Source: Gemmatimonadota bacterium
GTDB lineage: Bacteria; Gemmatimonadota; Gemmatimonadetes; Gemmatimonadales; GWC2-71-9
Assembly (NCBI GenBank): GCA_003223395.1
Contig: QHUZ01000022.1
Location: forward strand, 1 to 64,000
Direction: 5' to 3'
DNA: 64,000 nt
The notes under the pieces were generated by a model. That model was not told the origin of the DNA and ran no database searches. It saw only the letters and a list, made by a program, of their open reading frames with translations. The position numbers were made by a program, and so were the translations under genes. Below, in pieces: positions 10,699-21,069 of this stretch. How positions within the stretch are numbered: the stretch's first letter is position 1; each line of letters starts with the position of its first letter.

Positions 10699-12488
10699 AG
10701 AGCTGGCTGACCACCACCGACCACAAGCGGATCGGCCTCCTCTATTTCTGGACGGCCTTCGGCTTTTTCATGATCGGTGGACTCGAGGCGCTCATCATCC
10801 GCGCCCAGCTGGTGCGTCCGGACGGTGGCCTCGGCGTGAGCGCCGAGACGTTCAATCAGCTGTTTACGATGCACGGCACGACGATGGTGTTCCTCGCGCT
10901 CATGCCGCTGTCGGCCGCGTTCTTCAATTACATCATCCCGCTGCAGATCGGCGCGCGCGACGTCGCCTTCCCGCGGCTCAATGCGTTCAGCTACTGGGTG
11001 TTCCTGCTGGGCGGGCTGTTCCTGAACGCGAGCTTTGTCGCGGGGCCGCTGTTCGGCGCGGATCGGCTGTCGGTCGCACCGGATGCCGGGTGGTTCGGGT
11101 ACGCCAACCTCACGTCGCGGCAGTTTTCCCCCGGACCGAACGTCGACTTCTGGCTCCTCGGCCTGCAGATCCTGGGGATCGCGTCACTCGCCGCGGGCTT
11201 CAACTTCGTCGTCACGATTCTCAACATGCGCGCGCCCGGTATGCGGATGCTGCGCTTGCCGCCGTTCACGTGGATGACGCTCATCACCCAGTTCCTCGTG
11301 ATCACCGCGTTCCCGGTGATTACCGTCGCCCTCGTCCTCTTGATGTTTGATCGCTTCTTCGGGACGCATTTCTTCCTGCCGGCGGGCGGCGGCGATCCGA
11401 TCCTGTGGCAGCACCTGTTCTGGATGTTCGGGCATCCCGAGGTTTACATCCTCATTCTGCCGGCCATGGGCATCATTTCGGAGGTGTTGCCGACGTTTTC
11501 CAAGAAGCCGCTGTTCGGCTACACCGTGGTCGTGTATTCGGGCGTGGTGATCGCCTTCCTCGGCTGGAGCGTGTGGAGTCACCACATGTTCTCCACCGGC
11601 CTCGGCCCGATCGCCGATTCGGTGTTCGCCGGCACGACCATGCTCATCGCCATTCCCACCGGGGTGAAGATCTTCAACTGGATCGGCACGCTCTGGGGTG
11701 GGCAGATCCGGTTCACGACCTCGCTGCTGTTCGCGGTCGGCTTTATCGCGATGTTCATCATCGGCGGGCTGTCGGGCGTGACCCACGCCTCCGCGCCGTC
11801 CGATCTGCAGCAGACCGACACGTATTACGTGGTCGCCCACATCCATTACGTCTTGTTCGGTGGCACCATCCTGGGACTGTTCTCGGGGATCTACTACTGG
11901 TGGCCGAAGATGACCGGCCGGTTTCTATCGGAGCGGATGGGCAAGGTGCATTTCTGGCTCACGCTGATCGGGATGAACCTGGCGTTCTTCCCGATGCACT
12001 TCTCCGGCCTGCTCGGCATGCCGCGGCGGATTTACACCTACTCGGCCGATCTGGGCGTCGCCCGCTTCAACCAGCTGTCCACCATTGGCGCTTTTCTCAT
12101 CGGGATCGCCACGCTCGTCTTCTTCTGGAACCTGCTGCGCACCCGTAGGCGGCCGAGCAACGCGCCGGCGAATCCGTGGGGCGGCGCGACGCTGGAATGG
12201 GCGATTTCATCGCCGCCGCCGGTCTACAACTTCACCGTGATTCCCACCGTGACGAGCCGTCTTCCGCTGTGGCAGACCGAGCGCCACGCGCCGATGGCGC
12301 CGCTGCCCGATCGGCCGCCCGCGCCGATTCACGTGCCGGGCGGTTCCTGGTGGCCGATGATTACGGCGTTCGGCCTCCCCATCATTGCGATCGGCGCGCT
12401 CGCTCACCTGATCCCCATCGTCCTCGCCGGCGCGGCGGTCGTGATCGTCGGGATCTACCGCTGGGCCTATGAGCCCTTCGAGATGTAG
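10695..12488 (+). CDS. coxA: Cytochrome c oxidase subunit I
   Basis: WMFGHPEVYILILPAMGIISE, HHMFSTGL, THASAPSDLQQTDTYYVVAHIHYVL. Confidence 0.98.
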   Translation: MKSWLTTTDHKRIGLLYFWTAFGFFMIGGLEALIIRAQLVRPDGGLGVSAETFNQLFTMHGTTMVFLALMPLSAAFFNYIIPLQIGARDVAFPRLNAFSYWVFLLGGLFLNASFVAGPLFGADRLSVAPDAGWFGYANLTSRQFSPGPNVDFWLLGLQILGIASLAAGFNFVVTILNMRAPGMRMLRLPPFTWMTLITQFLVITAFPVITVALVLLMFDRFFGTHFFLPAGGGDPILWQHLFWMFGHPEVYILILPAMGIISEVLPTFSKKPLFGYTVVVYSGVVIAFLGWSVWSHHMFSTGLGPIADSVFAGTTMLIAIPTGVKIFNWIGTLWGGQIRFTTSLLFAVGFIAMFIIGGLSGVTHASAPSDLQQTDTYYVVAHIHYVLFGGTILGLFSGIYYWWPKMTGRFLSERMGKVHFWLTLIGMNLAFFPMHFSGLLGMPRRIYTYSADLGVARFNQLSTIGAFLIGIATLVFFWNLLRTRRRPSNAPANPWGGATLEWAISSPPPVYNFTVIPTVTSRLPLWQTERHAPMAPLPDRPPAPIHVPGGSWWPMITAFGLPIIAIGALAHLIPIVLAGAAVVIVGIYRWAYEPFEM

Positions 12489-13070
12489 ATGACACACGGA
12501 TCGACGCACGCGACGAGTATGGGGGTCGACAACCGCAAGATGGCCTTCTGGGCCTTCATTGGCTCGGAATGCCTGCTCTTCGGCTCGCTGATCGCGACGT
12601 ATCTGGTTTACAAAGGCAGAAGCCTCGTCGGTCCATACCCGCACGAGATTCTGAATATCCCGTTCACGTCGTTCAGCACGTTCGACTTGCTCATGTCGAG
12701 TCTCGCGATGGTGCTCGCGCTTGCGGCGGTACAGCGCGGCGACATGAAGCAGGGCAAGCTGTGGCTGTTCGTCACCGCGCTGCTCGGGCTGATCTTTTTG
12801 GGAGGCCAGTTCTGGGAGTTCAGCCACTTCGTGCACGAGGGACTCGGCCTGACCACGAACCTGTTCGGCTCGACGTTCTACGTGCTGACGGGGACGCACG
12901 GTGCGCACGTCACCGTGGGCGTGATCTGGCTGCTGACGCTCTGGATCCAGGCGTTACGCGGCAAGCTCGGACCGCAGAACGCACTCACCGTCGAGATCAC
13001 CGGGCTGTATTGGCACTTCGTGGACGTCGTGTGGATCGTGATCTTTACCGTTGTGTACCTGATTCAATGA
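12489..13070 (+). CDS. coxC: Cytochrome c oxidase subunit III
   Basis: LTGTHGAHVTVGVIWL, YWHFVDVVWIVIF. Confidence 0.96.
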   Translation: MTHGSTHATSMGVDNRKMAFWAFIGSECLLFGSLIATYLVYKGRSLVGPYPHEILNIPFTSFSTFDLLMSSLAMVLALAAVQRGDMKQGKLWLFVTALLGLIFLGGQFWEFSHFVHEGLGLTTNLFGSTFYVLTGTHGAHVTVGVIWLLTLWIQALRGKLGPQNALTVEITGLYWHFVDVVWIVIFTVVYLIQ

Positions 13071-13080
13071 GGCAACAGGA

Positions 13081-13389
13081 ATGACCGAACAGACGGGCGC
13101 CCACGCCACGACGGGCACGTATCTGCGGATCGCCGCGATCCTCGTGATGATCACGCTGATCGAAGTGGGCGTTTTCTACGTTCCCGCCTTCCAAAGCGTC
13201 CTCGTGCCGGTCTTGCTGGTGCTGTCGGCCGTGAAGTTCACGCTCGTGGTGATGTTCTATATGCACTTGAAATTCGATAATCGCTTCTTCGCGTTCTTAT
13301 TTGGCGGACCGCTGCTGCTGGGTTTTGCCGTGGTCGTGAGCCTCCTCTTGATCTTCTATGGAGCGATTCGCCTTCGCACTGGCATGTGA
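13081..13389 (+). CDS. Cytochrome c oxidase subunit IV family protein
   Basis: Small 3-TM protein, VKFTLVVMFYMHLKFD. Confidence 0.85.
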   Translation: MTEQTGAHATTGTYLRIAAILVMITLIEVGVFYVPAFQSVLVPVLLVLSAVKFTLVVMFYMHLKFDNRFFAFLFGGPLLLGFAVVVSLLLIFYGAIRLRTGM

Positions 13390-14198
13390 GCCCCTGGAAT
13401 AGGTGGGATCTTCATCCCAGCGTGATCATAGGGCTCGCTCTCCTGGGCGGGCTCTACGTCTTTTTAGGCGGTCTCACGTCGGCACGTCGGCACGTCGCAA
13501 GCTTCGTCGGTGCGCTGGCGGTGTTGTTCCTTGCCCTCAACGGGCCGCTGCACAATCTCTCCGATACCTATCTCTTCTGCGCGCACATGGCGCAGCACCT
13601 GTTGCTGACGCTGGTGTTCCCACCGCTGCTGCTGTACGGCACGCCGGCGCACGTCATCCGGCCCTTGCTGCGCCCGCGGTGGGTGATGGCCCTGGGGCGA
13701 GTCGTCACGCGGCCGCTGGCGGCGGCGCTGGTGTTCACGGGTCCGATCGTGATCTGGCACGTGCCGAGTCTCTACGAGGCTGCGCTCCGTCACCACAACC
13801 TGCACATCGTCCAGCACGTCGTATTTCTGACGACGGCGGTGATCATGTGGTGGCCGGTGCTGTCCCCCGTACCCGAGCTGCCGCGGATCCCGCACCTGCT
13901 CCAGATGCTGTACCTGTTTCTGTTGGGCATCCCGATGTCGGTGACCGGGGCGCTGATCACGCTGTCCGACTCGGTCCTCTATCCCTTTTACGCGGCGGCA
14001 CCGAGGGTGGGCCGGTTATCGGCGCTCTACGATCAACAGACCGGTGGCTTGCTGATGTGGGTGCTGGGCGGATTGATGCTGTGGATCGTGATGACTGTGA
14101 TCTGGTTCCGATACTCCATCTGGGATCAACGGGGCGACGCCGAAACCAAAGTCCCTGACGAAGCCTACTCCCCGTCCTCGGTTTCGCCGAGGGGGTGA
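13386..14198 (+). CDS. ctaG: CtaG-type cytochrome c oxidase assembly factor (caa3_CtaG family)
   Basis: Multi-TM, HMAQHLLLTLVFPPLLLYG, LHIVQHVVFLTTAVIMWWPVL. Confidence 0.88.
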   Translation: MSPWNRWDLHPSVIIGLALLGGLYVFLGGLTSARRHVASFVGALAVLFLALNGPLHNLSDTYLFCAHMAQHLLLTLVFPPLLLYGTPAHVIRPLLRPRWVMALGRVVTRPLAAALVFTGPIVIWHVPSLYEAALRHHNLHIVQHVVFLTTAVIMWWPVLSPVPELPRIPHLLQMLYLFLLGIPMSVTGALITLSDSVLYPFYAAAPRVGRLSALYDQQTGGLLMWVLGGLMLWIVMTVIWFRYSIWDQRGDAETKVPDEAYSPSSVSPRG

Positions 14199-14668
14199 CG
14201 GCGCAACTCCTCTCCGATTCGAGGATGCTCCCGCCAGAGGTAATAGCCCATTGCGAAAGCGGCCAATCCATTGCCGATCGCGACGTTCCACCACGCCAGG
14301 TAGCCGAGGAGCGGTTTGGCGAGCAGGGCCACGAGGATGTAGAATCCCACCTCGAAGAAGCAGAAGCCCACGATCACGAGAAACAGGGTAGAGGGCGCGT
14401 ACTCGACCTCGGCGGCCAGGGCGGCGGCGACGCAGCCCACGACCACGAACGCGCTGACGTGAATCATCGTATACCCGAAGATGCGGGCGGGCTCGATGAT
14501 GACGTGCTCCGATCCCGTCGCCCCCCAGAATACTGCGCTGCCGAGCATGGCCGGTGTGAAGAGCGGCTGGCCGTTGATCAAGTCCACGGCGAGAAACCAG
14601 ACTGCGACGGCCGCCGCCCCGATGCATCCGGCGATGAAGCCTTCGCGCAGAATGCGGTTCAAGTCCAT
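14165..14668 (-). CDS. Hypothetical membrane protein
   Basis: Four hydrophobic segments; convergent with ctaG, 34-bp overlap. Confidence 0.6.
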   Translation of the reverse strand: MDLNRILREGFIAGCIGAAAVAVWFLAVDLINGQPLFTPAMLGSAVFWGATGSEHVIIEPARIFGYTMIHVSAFVVVGCVAAALAAEVEYAPSTLFLVIVGFCFFEVGFYILVALLAKPLLGYLAWWNVAIGNGLAAFAMGYYLWREHPRIGEELRRHPLGETEDGE

Positions 14669-14716
14669 GTCGGCTCAATATATCGCCGGACGGATGGGCT
14701 GCTAGATTAAGGCCCC

Positions 14717-15379
14717 ATGATCGTGACACGGCGCCCGCTCTTTTACGGATCGTGCCTCCTCGTCGGGACGTTGTTGTTCGGCGTCGCGGGCGCCAATCAT
14801 CCGATCCTCACCGGCGATGGCGCCGCGCAGCTCGGCATGATCGCGCAGACGAGCGGCTGGCGCCTCATGCACTGGGCGCTGCTGTTCGGTCTCGCATTCA
14901 TGTACGCTGGGTTGGTCGGCGTGGGACTGCGTCACACCGAAACCGCCGGGGCGACGCCGGCTCGCGCGGGCGCGTTGATCGGAGCGTTCGCATTCGCGGT
15001 CTGGTCCCTCAACATTCTTTTCATGGTCGGCGCGGGCTGGCAGCTCGCCCACGCGTACACCGCGTCCGACACGGGACTCACCGGCACGCATGCGGTGTTC
15101 GTGTACGACATGCTCCATCCCATGGGACTCGCGGCCGAGCGGCTCGCGACGTTCTTGCTAGGACTCGTGGCCTACACGTTCGGTTGGACGATCCGCAACG
15201 GCGGAGTCTGGCCGAAATGGCTGGCGTGGATAGCGTGGGGAGTGGCACTGGTTGACGGCGTCGTCGCCATAGTATTCAGCGAGTTCTCGCCGATCATGTA
15301 CTACGGCCAGGCGCTGTTCGTCATCTGGCTGGCGGCGACCGCCGTCGTAATGCTGGCGGAGCGCCGTCAGCCACAATAA
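14717..15379 (+). CDS. Hypothetical membrane protein (DUF4386-like organisation)
   Basis: Multi-TM ORF followed by a terminator. Confidence 0.6.
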   Translation: MIVTRRPLFYGSCLLVGTLLFGVAGANHPILTGDGAAQLGMIAQTSGWRLMHWALLFGLAFMYAGLVGVGLRHTETAGATPARAGALIGAFAFAVWSLNILFMVGAGWQLAHAYTASDTGLTGTHAVFVYDMLHPMGLAAERLATFLLGLVAYTFGWTIRNGGVWPKWLAWIAWGVALVDGVVAIVFSEFSPIMYYGQALFVIWLAATAVVMLAERRQPQ

Positions 15380-15382
15380 AAA

Positions 15383-15402
15383 GGGCCCTCGGTTGAGGGC
15401 CC
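15383..15402. terminator. Bidirectional intrinsic-terminator-like hairpin
   Basis: gggccctc-ggtt-gagggccc perfect 8-bp stem, preceded by aaaaa, between convergent genes. Confidence 0.8.
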
Positions 15403-15428
15403 CTATTCTAGTGCGACTTGAGCGTGAA

Positions 15429-16970
15429 CTACTGTCTGCGTAACCGCACGACCCGCGGTTGCCAGCCGTCCCCGGTCCGTGACAGCACCGTGAGCATCAA
15501 GATGTCACCGGATCTCGTGGATGCCAGCGCTCTGTGAAGCTCTGCCCGGGTTCGTGTGGCCTGGCCATTGACGCGGAGGATGATATCGGGGCCTCCGATA
15601 CTGGCATCGGCGAGTCGTTCGTAAGCGGGACCATCCGGAGAGACCTGCGTGACCACAAGGCCGCCTCCGCTCCGGATCACCGGGCTGAGTTGGGCATCAC
15701 GCGCATCCTCCTGCGAGAGCGGCTCCACCGAGATGCCAAGCGCCTGCTCAGATGGGGCTGAATCCCGGCTTGGGCGGTCTTCATTGGTGTTAGCCGTTTC
15801 CGATTCGCTGCCAGGCGCCGCGGTCAGCGTGACCGGAATTGTCTTCCTTGCGCCTCCCTTCCTCGCCACCGTAACCTGGACGGTCTCACCGGGCTTCTTA
15901 AACCCAACACGCTGCTGTAGCTGGGCGACCGCTTCGACCGGCTGACCGTCGATCGCGATGATGACATCCCCCTCTTGAAGACCAGCGCGCTTGGCAGGAG
16001 CGTCGTCGGTCGTGAATCCCTGCACGACCGCGCCCTTGATGTCAGGCAGCTTGACGTCCTCCGCATCCTCTTGCCGCACCGGCAGTACCGACACGCCTAT
16101 GACGGATCGCTCGACATGGCCGGTCGCAATCAGCTGTGTCATCACGGTCTTGGCGATGTTGATCGGGATCGCAAACCCGTACCCGTTATACAACCCGGTC
16201 TCACTGGCGATGGCCGAATTGATGCCGATGACCTCGCCGCGCACGTTGACCAACGGTCCTCCCGAATTGCCGGGATTGATGGCCGCGTCTGTCTGGATGA
16301 AGTCTTGAATCGCAAGCCCGCCTGAATTCAGCCCCTGTAACCCCCGGCCCTTGGCACTCACGATTCCTGCCGTCACCGTGAACGTGAAGGCCTCACCGAG
16401 CGGATTACCGATCGCGAGTACCCAGTTGCCGATCTTGGTGGAGTCAGCATCGCCGAGCCGCACCGTGGGCAACCCGGTTGTCTGGATCTTGATGACGGCG
16501 ATGTCCGTGTTCGGATCCGTGCCAATTGTCTTGGCGGTGAACTCCCGGTTGTCGAGCAGCCGCACCGTCACGCGGTCCGCGCCTTGGACGACGTGATTGT
16601 TGGTCAGGATGTAGCCGTCCTGGGAGACAATGAAACCCGACCCGGATCCCTGCTCGACCTGGGGACGGCGCGGGGCGTTGAAGAAGTCGTCGAAACTCGG
16701 CACACGCCGGCTGGAGACCCGCTCGCGGCGCTCTGATTTGATGAATACCACCGCCGGCTTCACATGCTCGGCGACCGAGGCAAAGGCGTCGCCTAGATCG
16801 ACCGCCGCCTTCGCTTGCGGTAGCGGCCGGCTCGTGTCCTGGAGCACTGACCGGACCGCGGCTTCGCCGCGCGTCGGCAAGCGGAACGCCGAGGCGAATG
16901 CCAGACCCAGCGCAAACGCCATTGCCACCAACGTGCCGAATTTCAACCAATCCCGCGTCTTCCCCGACAT
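15429..16970 (-). CDS. Do/DegP/DegQ-family serine protease with two PDZ domains
   Basis: TNNHVVQGAD, DIAVIKI, DAAINPGNSGGPLVN; PDZ segments. Confidence 0.95.
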   Translation of the reverse strand: MSGKTRDWLKFGTLVAMAFALGLAFASAFRLPTRGEAAVRSVLQDTSRPLPQAKAAVDLGDAFASVAEHVKPAVVFIKSERRERVSSRRVPSFDDFFNAPRRPQVEQGSGSGFIVSQDGYILTNNHVVQGADRVTVRLLDNREFTAKTIGTDPNTDIAVIKIQTTGLPTVRLGDADSTKIGNWVLAIGNPLGEAFTFTVTAGIVSAKGRGLQGLNSGGLAIQDFIQTDAAINPGNSGGPLVNVRGEVIGINSAIASETGLYNGYGFAIPINIAKTVMTQLIATGHVERSVIGVSVLPVRQEDAEDVKLPDIKGAVVQGFTTDDAPAKRAGLQEGDVIIAIDGQPVEAVAQLQQRVGFKKPGETVQVTVARKGGARKTIPVTLTAAPGSESETANTNEDRPSRDSAPSEQALGISVEPLSQEDARDAQLSPVIRSGGGLVVTQVSPDGPAYERLADASIGGPDIILRVNGQATRTRAELHRALASTRSGDILMLTVLSRTGDGWQPRVVRLRRQ

Positions 16971-16982
16971 CAGCGCCCCCTT

Positions 16983-18917
16983 TTAAGACTTCTTCGATTT
17001 ATCGTCGTCCATGATTTCGTAATCAGCATCCACGACCTTGTCATCTTTCTTTGATTCGGCCCCAGGTTGCGCCCCCGCCGCCCCTTCGCCACCCGGCGCG
17101 CCCGCATCGGCCGTCCCACGCGCCGCGTACAGTGACGCGCCCGCCGCTGAATATGCCTGCTGCAGCTCGTCCAGTGCTTTGCTGATTTCGTCAGCATTTC
17201 CGCTGCGCAGGGCCGCCTGCGCCGCCTGAATGGCGGCATCGAGCCGGGATTTGAGGCCCGCCTCCAGCTTATCGACCCACTCCTTGGACTCTTTGGTCAC
17301 CTGGTAAACCATGTTATCGAGCCGGTTACGCTGCTCGATCACATCGCGCCGCTTCTTGTCTTCCTGCGCGTGCGCTTCGGCGTCCTTCACCATCTTGTCG
17401 ATGTCCTTATCTGCGAGTCCGGACGACGCCTCGATCCGGATCTTCTGCTCCTTGCCCGTCGCCTTGTCCTTGGCTGAAACGTGCAAGATACCGTTCGCGT
17501 CGATGTCGAACGTCACCTCGACCTGCGGGATGCCGCGCGGAGCCGGTGGAATACCGGTGAGCTGGAACTTGCCGATGGTGCGGTTGTCCTGCGCCATCTG
17601 GCGCTCGCCCTGCAGCACATGGATTTCGACCGTCGTCTGGTTGTCCTCAGCCGTCGAGAATACCTCAGACTTCTTGGTCGGAATCGTGGTGTTGCGGGGG
17701 ATGAGGACCGTCGTCACGCCACCCAGCGTCTCGATGCCGAGCGACAGCGGTGTGACATCGAGCAGCAGGACGTCCTTCACCTCGCCGGCGAGCACGCCCC
17801 CCTGAATCGCGGCCCCGATCGCCACCACTTCGTCGGGGTTCACGCCCTTGTGGGGCTCCTTGCCGAAGAAGCTCTTGACGATCTCCTGGACCTTCGGCAT
17901 GCGCGTTTGGCCACCGACCAGGATGACTTCGTTGATGTCGCCCGGCTTGAGGCCGGCGTCCGTCAGGGCCTGCTGCATCGGCGGAATCGTCCGCTTCACC
18001 AGATCGTCCACCAGCTGTTCGAGTTTCGCACGCGTGAGCGAGAGATTCAGGTGCTTCGGACCGGACTGATCGGCGGTGATGAAGGGGAGATTGATTTCGG
18101 TCTGCATCACGGTCGACAGCTCCATCTTCGCCTTTTCGGCGGCTTCCTTCAGCCGCTGCAGCGCCATCGGATCCTTGGAGAGGTCGATTCCCTGGTCACG
18201 CTTGAACTCTCCCACCAACCATTCCATGACCCGGGCATCGAAATCGTCGCCACCCAGGTGGGTGTCGCCGTTCGTGCTCTTCACCTCGAACACGCCTTCG
18301 GCGAGCTCGAGGACCGAGATGTCGTAGGTACCGCCGCCCAGGTCGTAGACCGCGATCTTCTCTTCCTTCTTCTTGTCGAGTCCGTACGCGAGGGCGGAAG
18401 CCGTCGGCTCATTGATGATGCGGACCACGTCGAGGCCCGCGATCTTGCCGGCGTCCTTCGTCGCCTGCCGCTGCGAGTCGTTGAAGTATGCCGGCACGGT
18501 GATGACCGCCTTCTCGACCTTGTGGCCGAGGTAGTCTTCGGCAGTCTGCCGCATCTTCTGGAGAATCATGGCCGAAATCTCGGGCGGCGCGTACTGCTTG
18601 CCGCTGATTTCTACAGCGACCAGTCCGTTCTGGCCGCGGACCACTTTGTACGGAACGCGCTTGATCTCTTCGCTGACCTCTTCGTAGCGCCGTCCCATGA
18701 AGCGTTTGATCGAGAAGACCGTGTTCTGCGGGTTGGTCACCGCCTGCCGCTTGGCTACCTGCCCAACGAGTCGCTCACCGTCTTTCGTGAAGGCGACCAC
18801 CGAGGGGGTTGTCCGCCCGCCCTCGGCGTTGGGGATGACAACGGGATCGCCACCTTCCATGACCGCTACGACGGAATTGGTCGTCCCGAGGTCAATGCCA
18901 ATGATCTTCTCAGCCAT
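16983..18917 (-). CDS. dnaK: Chaperone DnaK
   Basis: [54 protein letters not shown]-like; C-terminal disordered tail. Confidence 0.98.
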   Translation of the reverse strand: MAEKIIGIDLGTTNSVVAVMEGGDPVVIPNAEGGRTTPSVVAFTKDGERLVGQVAKRQAVTNPQNTVFSIKRFMGRRYEEVSEEIKRVPYKVVRGQNGLVAVEISGKQYAPPEISAMILQKMRQTAEDYLGHKVEKAVITVPAYFNDSQRQATKDAGKIAGLDVVRIINEPTASALAYGLDKKKEEKIAVYDLGGGTYDISVLELAEGVFEVKSTNGDTHLGGDDFDARVMEWLVGEFKRDQGIDLSKDPMALQRLKEAAEKAKMELSTVMQTEINLPFITADQSGPKHLNLSLTRAKLEQLVDDLVKRTIPPMQQALTDAGLKPGDINEVILVGGQTRMPKVQEIVKSFFGKEPHKGVNPDEVVAIGAAIQGGVLAGEVKDVLLLDVTPLSLGIETLGGVTTVLIPRNTTIPTKKSEVFSTAEDNQTTVEIHVLQGERQMAQDNRTIGKFQLTGIPPAPRGIPQVEVTFDIDANGILHVSAKDKATGKEQKIRIEASSGLADKDIDKMVKDAEAHAQEDKKRRDVIEQRNRLDNMVYQVTKESKEWVDKLEAGLKSRLDAAIQAAQAALRSGNADEISKALDELQQAYSAAGASLYAARGTADAGAPGGEGAAGAQPGAESKKDDKVVDADYEIMDDDKSKKS

Positions 18918-19006
18918 ACTTTCAGCTCCTGTAGGGGATTTGATGCCGGCCCGATGCTGCGCGTCGCAGAGGGCAAGCATCGTGCCCGGAAAAGGTGCCA
19001 AAGAGG

Positions 19007-19059
19007 CAGGAATCAGGAGACGGGAGCAAGGATCTGGGGCTTCCCACTCCTGACTCCTG
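19007..19059. repeat. Imperfect inverted repeat of GGAGTCAGGAGTCAGG type
   Basis: caggaatcaggag (19007-19019) vs ctcctgactcctg (19047-19059), 12/13 complementary; further ctcctga/cttcagactcctag copies to 19073. Confidence 0.7.
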
Positions 19060-19078
19060 ACTTCAGACTCCTAGATCC

Positions 19079-19837
19079 ATGTTCCCGTACAAGGACGAGA
19101 ACCCCACCGAGCGCCCCGCTGTCATCACCGTTTCCATAATCATCGCGAATGTGCTCGCCTTCCTTCTTGTACAAGGGGCAGGGGCGCAGGGGCCGCTGGC
19201 CCGGTCAGTCTGCGACCTCGGTCTCATCCCGGCCGAAATCCTTCATAACGCCCGCCCCGGGAGTGGCGTGGAGCTCGCCCCCGGCGTGGTGTGCATGGTG
19301 AATGCAGTACCGAAGTACTGGACCGTGATTACCTCGATGTTCATGCACGGCGGCTGGTTTCACCTCATCGGGAACATGCTGTTCATGTGGGTCTTCGGGA
19401 ACAACATCGAGGACGCGATGGGGCACGGGAAGTTTCTCATCTTCTACCTGCTGTGCGGGGTCGTGGCCGCCGCCACGCAGACGTTCATCAGTCCCCATTC
19501 GATCGTACCTATGATCGGCGCGTCGGGAGCGATCAGCGGCGTCCTGGGTGCGTACCTGTTGCTCTATCCCCGGGTGCGCGTGCACACGCTGATCATCCTG
19601 CCGATCTACATCACGACCGTCGCGCTCCCCGCCTGGGTGATGCTGGGCTATTGGGGGCTGATCCAGCTGCTCAGCGGGCTCGGCAGTCTCCGCGAGATCG
19701 ACAAGGGCGGCGTCGCGTTCTTCGCGCACGTCGGCGGCTTTATCGCGGGGCTGGTGCTGGTGCGGCTGTTTGCGTCGGATGAGGTGCTGCGCCGCCGGCC
19801 GACGCAGCCGGAGTCGTACTATCGCTATCGCAGCTAG
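19079..19837 (+). CDS. Rhomboid family intramembrane serine protease
   Basis: HGGWFHLIGNMLFMWVFG, IGASGAISGVLGAYL (Ser), FFAHVGGFIAG (His). Confidence 0.95.
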   Translation: MFPYKDENPTERPAVITVSIIIANVLAFLLVQGAGAQGPLARSVCDLGLIPAEILHNARPGSGVELAPGVVCMVNAVPKYWTVITSMFMHGGWFHLIGNMLFMWVFGNNIEDAMGHGKFLIFYLLCGVVAAATQTFISPHSIVPMIGASGAISGVLGAYLLLYPRVRVHTLIILPIYITTVALPAWVMLGYWGLIQLLSGLGSLREIDKGGVAFFAHVGGFIAGLVLVRLFASDEVLRRRPTQPESYYRYRS

Positions 19838-20302
19838 CCCTCAGCATGGTGCTTTATCGATTTCCCTTCCACTAGAAAGACAACGTCCTCGGCAATATTC
19901 GTCGCCAGGTCGGCGACACGCTCTAGGTTCCGGCTCACCAGCGGGAACGATCGGGCGACTCGCGAGGAGCCGCTCGGCCGATTGCGCGATGTTGACGGCG
20001 TGATCGCCGACGCGCTCCAGGTCGTTGGAGATCTTCATCGCGGCGGTGAGGAAGCGCAGGTCGCGGGCCATCGGCTGCTGGGTCGCGAGCAGCCGGATCA
20101 CCGTCTCCTCGACCTCGAGCTCGAGCTTGTCGATGTCCTTATCGCCGAGGATGACCTGACTCGCTTTGTCGCCGTCGCGCTGCAGCACCGCTTCCACAGC
20201 CGCGGCGAGGGCGGCCTGCGCCTCACCCGACATGTTGAGCAGCGCGACTTTGAGCTCCGACAGCTCGTCGTGGAAATGCCGATGACTCGCTTGTGCATTC
20301 AT
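19834..20302 (-). pseudogene. phoU: PhoU with missing middle and frameshift
   Basis: First bundle ...KISNDLERVGDHAVNIAQSAERLLASRPIVP in one frame; second-bundle end LVSRNLERVADLATNIAEDVVFLVEGKSIKHHAEG* in another frame ending at 19834. Confidence 0.85.
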
Positions 20303-21069
20303 CCGAACCTTCCGGTTATGTACGCTTCAGTGCGTTCGTCGGTGGGCCGAGTAAAGACCTGCTGCGTCACGCCGAACTCCACCAGGCGGCCCACGTAGAA
20401 GAATCCCGTGTAATCTGAAACCCGTGCCGCCTGCTGCATGTTGTGCGTCACGATAACGATCGTGTACGTCTTTTTCAGTTCCACGAGCAGCTCTTCGATA
20501 CGCTGGGTCGCAATGGGATCCAGTGCCGAGCAGGGCTCGTCCATTAACAGGACCTCCGGCTCGTTCGCCAGCGCCCGCGCGATGCACAGGCGCTGTTGCT
20601 GTCCGCCGGAGAGCGCCGTCCCCGGCTCGCGCAGCCGGTCGGAGACTTCGTCCCACAATGCTGCCTGCCGCAGGGCGCGCTCGACGCGGTCGGGAAGCTC
20701 GCGCGCCGGGGCGAGGGCGTTCAGCCGCGGGCCGTAGGCAACGTTGTCATACACGGGTTTGGGAAACGGATTGGGCCGCTGGAACACCATGCCGATGCGG
20801 CGCCGCAAGGCCACGACGTCGGTCCCTGGCGCGAAGATCGAGCCCTCATCGAGCAGGATGTCTCCCTCGTGCCGCGCACCCGGCGTGAGATCGTGCAGCC
20901 GGTTGACGGAGCGCAGGAACGTCGTCTTGCCGCAGCCCGACGGCCCGATCAGCGCGGTGATCGCGTTGGGCGGAATGGCGCACGAGACCTCATGCAACGC
21001 CTGCGTCGGGCCGTACCAGAAGCTGTAGGCCTGGGACTCCAGGACGGCCGTCGTTCGCACAGCGCTCAT
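20299..21069 (-). CDS. pstB: Phosphate ABC transporter ATP-binding protein PstB (copy 2)
   Basis: [48 protein letters not shown]. Confidence 0.95.
   Translation of the reverse strand: MSAVRTTAVLESQAYSFWYGPTQALHEVSCAIPPNAITALIGPSGCGKTTFLRSVNRLHDLTPGARHEGDILLDEGSIFAPGTDVVALRRRIGMVFQRPNPFPKPVYDNVAYGPRLNALAPARELPDRVERALRQAALWDEVSDRLREPGTALSGGQQQRLCIARALANEPEVLLMDEPCSALDPIATQRIEELLVELKKTYTIVIVTHNMQQAARVSDYTGFFYVGRLVEFGVTQQVFTRPTDERTEAYITGRFG

Noticed and set aside
13465-13500. cgtcggcacgtcggcacgtcg short tandem repeat in ctaG
   Set aside because: In-frame codon-level repetition within a coding region, short and not exceptional for high GC.
17481-19139. 552-aa ORF on plus strand
   Set aside because: Shadow ORF antisense to dnaK caused by high GC; composition rich in Arg/His/Asp and no family resemblance.
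19834-20302. Programmed ribosomal frameshift in phoU
   Set aside because: A frameshift alone cannot explain the missing ~80 residues, and there is no slippery heptamer evident at the junction.
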